This document shows, one piece after another, positions 23,061 through 33,221 of a stretch of 64,000 bases of DNA (position 1 is its first letter; each line of letters begins with the position of its first letter). The stretch lies in contig JAGPNK010000006.1 of NCBI GenBank assembly GCA_020746835.1, positions 558,001-622,000 on the forward strand, in the 5' to 3' direction. This DNA comes from Stachybotrys elegans (Eukaryota > Ascomycota > Sordariomycetes > Hypocreales > Stachybotryaceae). The notes under the pieces are model-generated. The model saw only the letters and a list, made by a program, of their open reading frames with translations. It was not told the DNA's origin and made no database searches. Position numbers and translations under genes: made by a program.

Positions 23061-24553
23061 TTACCTGTACTTGTCCATAAACTCCTTGTGGAACTTGGTG
23101 ATGCTGCCGACCCATTCGGTGCCGGGAGCAAGGAAGGTGGTGCGGAAGTGGGTGGTGCCCTCGGCTTGGCCGAAGCCGGAGCCGGGGACGACGCAGATGC
23201 CGGTGGCCTCGAGGAGGCGCATGCAGTAGAACTCGTCGGCGGTGCGGTTCTCAGCAGCGGCGGCCTCGGCAGCCTTGGCGGGCAGCTTGATGGTGGGGAA
23301 GAGGTACATGGAGCCCTGGGGCTCGCCGCACTCGACGCCCTCCATCTGGGCAAAGGCCTTGTGCAGGGCGTTGGCGCGCTCGCGCAGGCCCTGGAAGATG
23401 CCATCGTACTCCTGGCGGTAGAGGTCATAGGAGGGCTCGCCGGGCTTGGGGGGGTTGACCATGAGCTCGACGAGGCACTGGCCGATGACAGGGGCGCAGA
23501 GCATGATAGAGACGAACTTGTAGATGTTGGCCTCGACCTCGGGGTCAAAGCCGACGAGCTCAAAGTAGCCGCCTCGGTGACCGCACTCACCCACCATGCC
23601 CTTAGAGATGCTGTGGAGAGAGGCGAGCTCAACGCCGTCGTACTTGCCGGGTGCCTCCTGCTGCATCTTGCGCAAGACGCCCTTGAAGCTGTGGAACTTG
23701 CCAATGAAGACGTTGGTCTGGTAGACCTCGTCGGCCATGATAACCAGGTTCTCCTTGGCGGCGTAGTCAATAACGGCGCGGATGTCCTCCTCGGGGAGAG
23801 AGGCACCGGTGGGGTTTCCGGGGTTGATGACGACGATGCAGCGGACATCGAGCTTGTCGGCCTTGGCCTTCTCGTGGGCGGCACGAATGGTCTCGAGATC
23901 CGTACCCCAGCTCTTGGCCTCGTCGAGGAGGTAGGGCACGGGGGTGGCGTCCAGCACAGAGAGGGTGGCGGTGTAGAGAGGGTACTGGGGGATGGGGATC
24001 AAGATGCCGGCCTCCTTGCCGGTGCACATGACGTTGAGAAGGGTGTTGACACCGGAGGAGGCACCACCGGAGAGGTAGATGTTGGCAGGGTTGGCAGGGA
24101 AGCCATCGCGTCCTGTGGGGTTGTCAGTTTGCTTCAAGTGAGCAAGGCTACAGTAGGAGACTTACTCTCGAGGAACTTGGCAATGCTCTCTTGGATAGCC
24201 GGCACACCCTTGCTGGCACTGTAAGCCCCCACGGAGCCAACCTGGCTGAGCAGCCACTTAGCACGCTCAATGACATCCGTCTTGTAGCCGAGGCCGTTGA
24301 TAAGGACGTCCTCCTTCTCGAGCAGTTGGGGGTTCTCGAGCAAGCTGCAGACCTGGCGGAAGAAGGTGATGGGCTTCTGGTCCAGCTGCTGAGGGTTGCC
24401 GATGTTGGCAGAGATGACCTCGGAGAAGGGCAGGCCGGTATCGCCCTTGCTCAGCTTGGCCCTGTATTCTTCCGACTTGACAGCAAGCTCGCCGCGGACG
24501 GCATACTTGGCAGCAACCACTCGCTGGTTGATGTTGTCCACGCTGAGTCTCAT
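23061..24553 (-). CDS. alt1: alanine aminotransferase (glutamate-pyruvate transaminase)
   Basis: Two exons, 24553-24166 and 24112-23061, give 479 aa. This PLP-dependent class I/II aminotransferase of the ALT subfamily interconverts alanine plus 2-oxoglutarate with pyruvate plus glutamate. Landmarks are VISANIGNPQQLDQKPITF, YSASKGVPAIQESIA, SGGASSGVNTLL, IPIPQYPLYTA, NPGNPTG (226-232), ADEVYQTNVF with D257, and the PLP-lysine motif SISKG with K300 followed by CGHRGGYFE. The C-terminal ATGICVVPGSGFGQ and FRTTFLAP are also typical. The N-terminus MRLSVDNINQRV has no convincing mitochondrial presequence, so this is probably the cytosolic form. GTAAGG lies across the stop codon but no further exon is needed. 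Confidence 0.95.
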
Positions 24554-27130
24554 GGTGGAATAGCGAGAGCGGGTAAGAGGGCTATGAAGAAGAGGGACTA
24601 GAAATGGGGTCGGTGGTTAGAGCTCTGAGTTTATATAATAGCAAGCAGAAGAGGCGGACCAGCCGTGTAAGAGATAGATGGTGGTGAGGTAATGGAAGAT
24701 GATAACGGAACCAGTCGAGGAGGGGTAAGAAAAAAAGAGGGTTGGAAGCAAGGGCTTAGACGGGTTGCAATGTAGAGGGAATAACCCGAATATGCTTGTC
24801 AGGTACTCCGTACTTGGGTAACAGAAAGTAGAGCACAATGCTGCAGATGGGATGGAGAAAGGGTTCAAGTAGTCATGCAATAGTATCATTGGTCCATGGT
24901 TGGGCAAGGGTCATGATTCTACACAAAGCTTGGGCAAACAAGCGGGTATACCAGCCCGATGCCGATCCTCGTGGGGGGGAGTGAGGCGAAGGGAGGGAAT
25001 TTTACGGCCACGAGCGCTGTAACAGCTTGGCTCGCTCAAGGCCAGACCCTAACAAGAGTCTACGACATGTTGCGTTTCCACGAGGCCTCAGCAAGCAGGG
25101 TCCCCGTCAGGCCATGCCCATGGTCATGGCAGGATGGGCTGCACTAGCCTGGCGCTTCCTTGACCAGCTGATATCGATTGATGATGGCTTTACTTGAGCA
25201 GCATGGGGGCGCATCATGTCGGTCGATTGCCTTTCCTTGTTCTTGCTTGGTTTTTTCTGCGTCTATGCCTGTTGGAGGCGACTGAGTCATCCGATGCCGG
25301 AAGGAAACGGCAGCGGCAACGACTTGTCCCGAAAGGCAGCGCACGGCGCGGGTTCCAGTGGCAGTAATTATTAGTGTCGATGAACGGGAATAGCCCCAAG
25401 CGCGAGAAGCTGACGGCTGAGGCATGAACGGAACGTGGTGCGTCTCCAGCGGTGGCTCTGCATGGCACATGCTGCTTGTTCTAGAGTGGAACATCCAGAT
25501 GGATCATTGCCCGCTCGGACACGGCCCACGGGCAGAGGAACAGAAGGCCGTCTGTTTCAGTGGCGGGGGAAGTAGAGTGGCATCCAATAGCAGCACAAGT
25601 GCTCTGTGTATGACTCTGTCGATGGTTCCAACGGTGTGGAAGGCGGTGGATTTCTGGCCCCGTCAAGCCTTGCTGAACCACTGGGCAGCCGGAATACGCC
25701 AGGAAAAGAGGCCAGTGGGGAATAAATAAGAAGAGCAGAAAAAAGGAAGAGAAAGGCAAGGGAAAGACTTTCGTACCATGATGACGGTCTACCCCGAGAA
25801 GTCGACGGCTCGAGGCTGCGATGCCGGAGCCAGTCCGAGGAAGCACTGCTGTTCGCATCATGGTTGCGCCAGGGAAGGAGTAGCGATGCGGTGAGCTGAA
25901 GAGGGAGGGATGGAGGGATGGAGGGGGGTCAAGCAAGCTGAAGCTGTCGAATGGACAGAGGCTGCAGCTGCCTCTGGCTGGGACGCCACTTCCTTACGGC
26001 GTGGGAGCTGGCGGAGCTGGTGGAGGAAGGAGCAGTGGAGGGGTAAAATATGAGAAAGAGAGAGAGGATGGAGAAGTAGATGATGGATGAGATGGAAGAA
26101 GAATTGAGGCACAATTCGGTGAGCAGCCAAGCAAAGTTTCGGAACGCCGCGCCGCGCAACGATGCGAAAAAAGAGCGGTTTTGTTGAGTTTAATTATCAT
26201 CTTCTACCTACGGACTGACAGCACGCGAGCTGGGCGATATCGCTCGCTTCTGCTGGACCCTTGGGAGTTAGTCCGCCCACCCGTAGAGGGTTTGTGCAGC
26301 GCAGCCAACGCATGGGCTGCTAAAATTACCCGCAAGGTGCTATGGAGATAAGGGCCATGGGCCCGAGATAAGGTCCATCCATGTTGGAAGGCCGTGTCAA
26401 GAGGCTGACATTCCTGCTCACCACGGTCTAGATGGTGTTATTTTTTAAAGTGCCAGATGTCCTAAGACCCAGGGCGGTACAATTGCAGTAGCGGCTCTGG
26501 CAAGCTGTGAGACAGGTGCTTGACAATCCGTGGCTGTCTACCTATATTGACTCGCAGCATTCGCTTCACTCAACAGGGTTCTGCTTAACACTACTATGCA
26601 CGTTGTGTAATGGCACAATGCAGGATGCAACTGCCGCAATATATTCATTACTCTCGTTTCGGGTTGTTTTCAGAAGAGTTTCGCACCCAAGGTAAAACTA
26701 GACCAAGTCCATGCGCCGATATGTCCAGAAACCCTTGGTAGCCGTGTAAGTCGCAGGTAGGATATAACTTTCTACCATCAACCACTGTGTCACTTTTCCC
26801 GTATGGATTTCAAAGGTTTCTAGAGAAGCGCGAGGATGTGCTCGAATAACTAGCTTGAAAAATCGGTAGGTACTCTCTATCGACCAAACCTCCATGTAGC
26901 ATACAATATGATAATGAGAAGAGTGTACAGTCTGGGATGGAAGCAGTAGAGAGCAAATAAACAGTAGGGGTGGTGCCTAGTGCCCCGGCAACCAACACAG
27001 TCGTAAACAGTAGAGAGAAACAACAACGAGGCCATCGTCAAGCTGCCCTTACGTAGCATGCAATATACTTCTACATTTATACAGACAATATCAAACGCCT
27101 CCCCAAACTATCCTCATCGTATATATCCCA
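24554..27130. other. gene-free stretch between the aminotransferase and the 2EXR gene
   Basis: The first 1.6 kb is the upstream region of the minus-strand aminotransferase gene. It is purine-rich on + (pyrimidine-rich on the transcribed sense), notably 24590-24760 and 25730-26110. TACTCCGTACTTGGG-type sequence lies at 24803-24820. From about 26400 to 27130 the sequence is AT-richer and forms the 3' side of the 2EXR gene. A 65-codon minus-strand frame (26895-26698) has protein-like composition but no recognisable relation or context. No gene is supported. Confidence 0.45.
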
Positions 27131-28372
27131 TCAAATCATATTGTACAAACAAAGCTCCGGCTTGCATTCGCTAATCTCCAACCACCAATCCTTCCTCGGC
27201 CCCTTCGGCGCCTCGTCAAGGCTCGACCTCAGAAACTCCCTCAGCTCCCAGTCCGACCCGGGCGTCGCATCACCACACCTCGCCAGCGGGAACAGCCAGA
27301 ACCCAAACGCCGGCCTCACATCCTCGTTCTCCTGCACGACAACGTCCGCCCCGCCGCTGCCGCCGCCGCTACTGCTCCGCAGCATCGCCACCCGCGGGAA
27401 CACCTCCCAGTCCCCGCGCAGCCACCGCTCCCCGGCTTCCCGCGTTAGGATCCCGCTGTAGCCCCCCGCCGTCGCCTTCGCGCTGTTGCCGTAGCCGTAG
27501 CTGTTCAAGGCCCCCGTGCTGTTGGGCTCCGGCACGAACGACACCTTGAAGCAGTGGTCGATTGTGTGCGCTGGCTGGAATCCCACCTCGCGGAGCAGAC
27601 CAGACCACTTGGTAGGCAGCATCAGCGGGCCGGTCCAGTCGTACGGTGACATGTCCGGGCCAATCGGCCTCGGATCTGGACCCAAGTATTCGTAGACGAT
27701 GGAGTGGCCCTCGATAGGCAGCGAGTGGTTGAAGTGCACCGTACCGGAATCCACATACTCCCACCGGCTGGTCCGGTAGAACCCCGACTCAGCGACAAAG
27801 TAGACCTGTCGCACATGCGATATGCCCCTCCTGAACGGCCCATACTGCGACTGGTTGCCTGTCAGCAGCATCACGAAATGCTCCAAGCCGCGTTTGCTCC
27901 ACGCCAAGTTCACAAGCCCGATCCCCCGAGGATCGAGCCTCTTCAGATCCAGTAGGAAGCGAATGAGCACCTCGGCGAGGCACGCCCACTCAATCTGAAT
28001 CACATCCCGCTCCGGGTTCACGTACACCACCATGGGCTTGTGCACGGGGCCCGGGTGCCGGAAGCAGCCCGGCACATGCAGGCGGTAGAAGCGCAGTGCC
28101 AACCTGCGGGCCTCTCGGTTCACGCGCAGCAGTTTGCTGAAGCCTTGGTCCACCCGCATCACCGTCCGGTACCCCTTGGCGCCATCATCGTTGGGGTCCC
28201 GGATGTAGCCGTCCGTCTTCTCGAGCGTCACCGAGATGATGCGCCGACTCGGCTGCAGCGCCGCCGTCCATATCAGCTGCCGGACCTCGGCGGGCAGCTG
28301 CGGGAACAGGTGAAATTCGGCTGTGGATTTGCGTGTCGAATTGAAGATTGTGAACCGGTTCTCTTGTGACAT
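27131..28372 (-). CDS. 2EXR domain protein, function unknown
   Basis: Single exon of 413 aa. Residues about 19-130 fit the fungal 2EXR domain: FHLFPQLPAEVRQLIWTAAL, then RVDQGFSKLLRVNREARRLALRFYR and MVVYVNPERDVIQIEW. These segments give the domain its name and are common in large, lineage-expanded families of filamentous fungi with no established biochemical role. The remainder has no motif I recognise, apart from a Gly/Ser run SSSGGGSGGADVV. The start follows an untranslated region with a 24-nt CT repeat. It is divergent from mrpl39. An F-box-like reading of the N-terminus is the main alternative. Confidence 0.82.
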   Translation of the reverse strand: MSQENRFTIFNSTRKSTAEFHLFPQLPAEVRQLIWTAALQPSRRIISVTLEKTDGYIRDPNDDGAKGYRTVMRVDQGFSKLLRVNREARRLALRFYRLHVPGCFRHPGPVHKPMVVYVNPERDVIQIEWACLAEVLIRFLLDLKRLDPRGIGLVNLAWSKRGLEHFVMLLTGNQSQYGPFRRGISHVRQVYFVAESGFYRTSRWEYVDSGTVHFNHSLPIEGHSIVYEYLGPDPRPIGPDMSPYDWTGPLMLPTKWSGLLREVGFQPAHTIDHCFKVSFVPEPNSTGALNSYGYGNSAKATAGGYSGILTREAGERWLRGDWEVFPRVAMLRSSSGGGSGGADVVVQENEDVRPAFGFWLFPLARCGDATPGSDWELREFLRSSLDEAPKGPRKDWWLEISECKPELCLYNMI

Positions 28373-29139
28373 GTCAGTCGCTCACCCGGTGCTTGGTGGT
28401 TTGTTGCTTGCTCGCTGGGTCCCTTGTGCTGTATGTCTTTATGTCCTCTCTCTCTCTCTCTCTCTCTCTTTTTTTCCTCTTGCGTGCTTTGTTAATGGAC
28501 AGCCCTCTGCATGACAGCCATCCGGCCACCCAGGACCGAGCCTCCCTCCACGATTGTGGCAGGCCGTCTTTTATACCCGTGGATCGCAGGTGATCGAAAC
28601 ATTGTGTCACATGCTGTGGATAGCCCAATCGGCGGCTACACGTCTCATGTAAGTGCTCCGTGTATAATTATGGTGAGGACTAGAATCTTCAAGTCGACGG
28701 ATGTAACGTGCTTGGCTTGGTAGTGTGGTCTGGCCTGGCTGTGGCCTGTTTGTAGGGAGCGCAAATGGGCGGATAATCAGCCCATCTTCCATACCACCCA
28801 CAAGCAGCCTCTAAATCAAGATATACGGAGAATTACGACATTTTGTCTTGATTCCCTGATCCAATTCATAACCCCGTTATTTTACAAGGATTTCCGGGTA
28901 ACTTAGTGCCAGTCTTGTGGCACGTTCGAAGCTGTTCCAGTTGTTGATGGCCAGCCCTACCGGGTAGGTGAGCAAGGCACAACCACCGTGGTACTTGGGT
29001 ACCTTGGTACCTTCGTAGTCCCTTCGGCCCACGGAGCCACCTTTGCCCGACAACAGGAGCATCTGCAATTGGAAATTTCCTAACTGTAAGGGAGACGGCT
29101 CAATTGACGACCACGACCACATCAACATCGTTGCCCAAC
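28373..29139. promoter_or_regulatory. divergent intergenic region between the 2EXR gene and mrpl39
   Basis: 767 nt shared upstream region. Near mrpl39 it has two GGTACC palindromes in direct orientation, 28998-29003 and 29006-29011, separated by TT, preceded by GTACTTG. The 2EXR side carries the CT repeat at 28446-28469. No gene. Confidence 0.4.
28446..28469 (+). repeat. CT dinucleotide repeat, 12 units
   Basis: Perfect (CT)12 followed by a T run to 28475, 74 nt upstream of the 2EXR start codon. On the sense strand of that gene it is an AG repeat, probably in the 5' leader or core promoter. Confidence 0.9.
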
Positions 29140-29425
29140 ATGGCCAAGAAAGGTAGCGACTTCTAGCAACAGTATACCCAAGCGCGCAGAAATCGCTGAC
29201 TGTGTCTAGCCAAGTCTCGCTTGATCAACATCCGCCTTGTCTCCATGGCTATGACGGGCTTCTTCTACGCCTATAAGCGACCCAGAACTGCGCCATTGAT
29301 GAGCCTGCTGAAATACGACCCGATCGGTATTCTTCGCCGCCCTCTACCAATCCGCGCCCTACTGACCATCGATAGTTCGCAAAAAGGTCCTGTTCCTTGA
29401 GACGAAAAAGAGAACAGCCAGGTAA
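29140..29425 (+). CDS. mrpl39: mitochondrial large-subunit ribosomal protein bL33m (Mrpl39)
   Basis: A 59-aa protein built from three exons: 29140-29152, 29210-29326 and 29376-29425. The first exon is 13 bases (ATG plus three codons and one base). The product starts [19 protein letters not shown], continues [20 protein letters not shown] and ends [20 protein letters not shown]. Length, Lys/Arg content and the YDPxVRKKVLF motif match fungal mitochondrial L39, the bL33 homologue of the 54S subunit. It is too small to be seen as a single open frame. Phases agree at both junctions and both introns (57 and 49 nt) end in TAG. Confidence 0.92.
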
Positions 29426-29799
29426 CGACGACATCCTCGGCTGCCCACGACCGCCGCCGCCGCCGACGCCAACGAACCTCGACGTCGCCCCGCCTGTACG
29501 AGGGATATGTAGAATATTGGGGGCATTTTCGGAGTTTGGGTCTGGATTAGCACTACCGCGAATGCTATAGCGGTTGTACAACAAATATATACTCGATACA
29601 TGCCAAATCTTGTCATTGCGAATCAAATTAAGGACTCTTTAAACCATGGCAGCTACTACACTCATGACACCATTAGCTTGGCTCCCTAGCCGTTAGAAAA
29701 ATCACGAATCGAAACAGTCATCGAAATGCTACAAATGATTAACATCCCTCCTCAATCCACATATCGATACCATCAAAACTTGACGCAACCACCAGACGC
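29426..29799. other. convergent 3' flank of mrpl39 and the coiled-coil gene
   Basis: 374 nt between facing stop codons. CGC/CGA-rich at 29448-29480, then AT-rich. No gene. Confidence 0.4.
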
Positions 29800-32700
29800 T
29801 TACGCCCTTGGCCGCTTGAAAGCTTGCTCCTCGATCGGTTCCGACATCTGTCGCTTCGCACCCTCTCCCGGATTTGACAGTCTCCTGCTTTCGAACTCTG
29901 CGACAGTCGGTAACGCAAGCTCCGATTCCGACTGAGGCCGGGGTACCAGTACGGATATGATTTCTTCAACCTTTTTGCTGCCTTCCTCTGATGGCCCCCC
30001 ACGAGACCCTACCATTGGCCGGTTGTATTGAGAGTGGTTATGAGATTTTCGGAGAAAAACACTTGCGCCACTCTGCTCTGGGGCCGAGGTCGTCGTAAAC
30101 TTGAGAATAGACCGGGGTTGAGTGCCCATCCGGCGTCGGTGCTGCTCCTGTTGGACCGATGGCGGCGAGGGAGATTTCTCAATCGAGGGGCTATTTACGA
30201 CCACTTTGCGGCGGATATCTTTCTCCTGGGTTGAAGCGCCTTTCAACTCTTCGCCATTCGTGTTAAACTGCAGAGATTGGCCCTCTGGGGTTGCACGTGC
30301 CGGGTGAGGGGATGGCTGTTGTCGATTCTGAAGCTGCTGCTGTACCCACTCGCGTTCTGTTCTCAGATAATTCGCAGTGGAATGGATGCACTGATTCATA
30401 TTCTGTATGTCGTTCAATTTGCCCTGCACGTCCTCGAGGCGCGGCATCGCCTGCAGCATGGAGGACAGCTGAGACCGCAAGCTACCAATGACTTCATTGT
30501 CGTGAGACCACCGCTCCCGAAGCTCACCCGTTGCCCTCGCTTGATTCTCCAAGTGTTGTATCTTCTCCAAGAGCTGCGCAGTTGTCGACCGATCTTGTTG
30601 CTCGACTGCATTCTGATCAGCTTCGAGTTTTTTCAGCTTCTGCCTTGCCTCTGCCAGCTGATTCTCGATGGTGACGCGTCTCGTCTCACTGTCAATGAGT
30701 TTCTGAGAGGAATGCTCCTTTTCAAGCTGGAAGCTTTGGTCCAATTTCAAGTGCAAGTCAGTTGCAAGCTCCTCAAGGCGATCCTGAAGTCCACGGTCGT
30801 TGGTCTCGACCAACGAAGCCAGTGACTGGATTCTGTCGGAGCAATCATTCTTGGCTAGAACCAGCTGTTGCTCCAGCTCACCGATCCTTCTTTGGCGTTC
30901 CTCGAGCTGCTGCGTTAGTCCGGCGTGTTCGCACTCCTGCAGCTCACGGATCCTGTGTTCCGAGTCTGAGATGAGTTGCTGCTCAATTCTGGCAAAGGCA
31001 TCTTGCGAATTATCTAGCCTTTGGTTGATGCCAGTGCAAAGTTCCGATATCTGTTGGCCAAAACGGCGCTCGTCTTCGTACATTTGGCGGCTCGTTTCGG
31101 CACCAGAGCACATCATGTTCTTCAAATCTCCTAGGTGTACAAGGACGCCAGTCTCCACGTTTGCGATTTGCAGATGAGAATCGTCTTGCTTTTGCATCAT
31201 GCTCTGGAGCGCTGGGAAAATGCTGCAAATTTATCAGCCTCACCTCCGTCCGCGGTTGTGAGAGGTACCTACTGCATCTCCAGTACATCCTGAACTGTTG
31301 CCCCGATTGACTCGACATCAACCGAGGAACGCTCATTCTGTAGCAAGGCTGTGAGATGTCGCAAACAATCGTCCAACCTGAGCACAAGCGATTAGGACCT
31401 GTAAACAGGACGTATTTGGCATACTCACATTCGCTTGAGTTGCTCATCTGCTTCGCTGCGGTCCCCGTATCGGACATTGCTTCCATCACAGAGCATCAAC
31501 AATTGCCTCAGCTTGTCATCGAGGGGCTGGATCGCCTTGTCGAGATCATTGTGGCTGTCAAGGTTACTATGCAAGTCCTCGAAACGGGATCGCTCTCGTG
31601 ACAGCTCCTCATTTTTATCCGCTATCGTCTGCTTCAATTGATCGATCACGCAGTCTCCTACCAGATGTGATGTCAGCCAAGTCGCACTGGGAGGAGGTGA
31701 CATACTTGAGGCAATCTCCTGCTTCATCTCAGAACGCAGAGCTTCTATGCAAAGCTTTGTCTCCCGACGGATCCTGCTGCTCTCTTCAATAGCCTTGTTG
31801 AAGGCCTCTGTTGCAACACGGCGGTTTTCGGCATCTTCCTTGAGCTCTTCCAGTTCTTTCTTCATTCTGCGGTAGTATTCTTCAGAGCGCTTGTACAAGT
31901 CTTGCTGCTCCTCGATAGCCTCATTCAGCCTCGTCTTGACTTTCAAATACTTGTCGTTGAACTTTGCCGCACGCTTTTCCGAATCTGCAACACCTTCGCG
32001 CAGTGTCTGAACCTCCCCCTGCAGGGCTGAATTTTGGTCTTGAGCGGCTCGATGCTGCTCGTTCAAGGCGTCACAGCTAGCTTGGGTTTCCTGAAGCTCA
32101 TCCCGGAGTTCTCCTAGAGACGTCTCCGTCTGTATTAGTGCTTCCTTGTATTCACGTTTCTCTTTAGCAAGCCTCTCGATTTTTTCGTGTGCTTGGTCTA
32201 ACTCCTCTTTGTTGATAGTTACCCATTCGTTCCAAGAATGAGAAATGTGCCGCATCAAATCGTGTCTGCGCTCGATGTGCGGCTGTGAGCGAGGCTTCTG
32301 AATGGTGGCACGCTTACGCGAAATATTGCTGGTTCGTGACGAGGATCGACGATCCGAAGCATCTTGGCGCTCTATGTATTTCGATCGAGGCGAGTGGTAG
32401 TCTGTCGCCCGAATTTTGGCGAAAATGCTCTCCGACCGCGATGGAGTGTGATGTATTGGGCCTTCCAGGTCACCACAAACACTGGGGGGAGGCTTCCTGT
32501 GATGAACCGCCTTGTCTTTGAAATGACCAGTATTCGGGGGCCGAGAACTTTTGCCAGGTCTTTGGAGATCCTTTGTAGCTTGTTGAGGAGATTGATAGAT
32601 GTGCTTCCGACCGACCACGTCTGAGGCGGCAATGGTCTGTTGGGCTGCCTCGGTATAGGACTGGTCCTGCTCCAATGCGGACGCTCTTTCAATGGGCTTA

Positions 32701-33221
32701 GAGTTGTGCGCTGAGGCATGCTGAAGAGCCCGGACAGATGATTTGGCGTGATGACTGTACTCGGCTTTCTCTTTCTGTGGCGTCTTTCGGACGGAAGGGC
32801 TGACCGCCTGGGGACGAGGGAAATTGTGCATGCTCTCTTGTGTTCTGGCCGAGGGAAGAGATTTGAGTGGACTCTTCAGAAAGTCAACATCAGGAAGATG
32901 CAAAGGCCCATCCATCAACAGCCCATCTTGTAGAGGAGGACGATTGGCTGTGGCAGCATCGACGAGGTTTCCTTGGATGGGATGTTCTCCGGAGATAGGG
33001 TTAGGTTTTGGGGGACCTGTGAATTGATTGGGACGAGGTTTCTGTCTCGGGAGCCATAAGAAGTCTTTCATGTCGTCTGCGAGAATATCATCCTTGGTGA
33101 TGGCTTGCTTGGGGGAAGCGGATGATGTTGGTTGGGGCTGGGCTCCTTGGACTTCGGGCATGGCGTCTAGTGATTCATCACCCGAGAAAAGACGGAGCGT
33201 TGCCGGAGGTGTCTCTCTCAT
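29800..33221 (-). CDS. large coiled-coil protein, unrecognised
   Basis: Four exons, 33221-31706, 31657-31429, 31377-31273 and 31222-29800, give about 1090 aa. I do not recognise the family. The N-terminal 300 residues are disordered, Pro/Ser-rich and basic, with a conserved-looking DDILADDMKDFLWLPRQKP. Two long coiled-coil tracts follow (about 320-560 and 590-850) rich in Glu, Gln, Lys and Leu (e.g. EEYYRRMKKELEELKEDAEN). The C-terminal 200 residues are disordered and end in a basic FKRPRA, which could be nuclear-localising. Intron 1 is only 48 nt, a multiple of three with no stop, so its retention would add 16 residues. The start is uncertain: the frame is open upstream to 33300 without an ATG, so an extra 5' exon is possible. 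A structural role (cytoskeleton, spindle or chromosome axis) is inference. Confidence 0.72.

Noticed and set aside
22886..23884. 332-codon minus-strand frame rich in Ser/Pro/Thr
   Set aside because: Shifted frame of the aminotransferase gene on the same strand.
23001..24224. 407-codon plus-strand frame opposite the alanine aminotransferase gene
   Set aside because: Antisense shadow caused by biased codon use in the real gene; Gly/Leu/Asp-rich without any recognisable motif.
24800..26200. Possible transposon remnant upstream of the aminotransferase gene
   Set aside because: No terminal inverted repeats, target-site duplication or transposase-like frame could be seen.
26698..26895. 65-codon minus-strand frame with protein-like composition
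   Set aside because: No similarity, no splice partners, AT-rich flanks; possibly a relic but nothing supports it.
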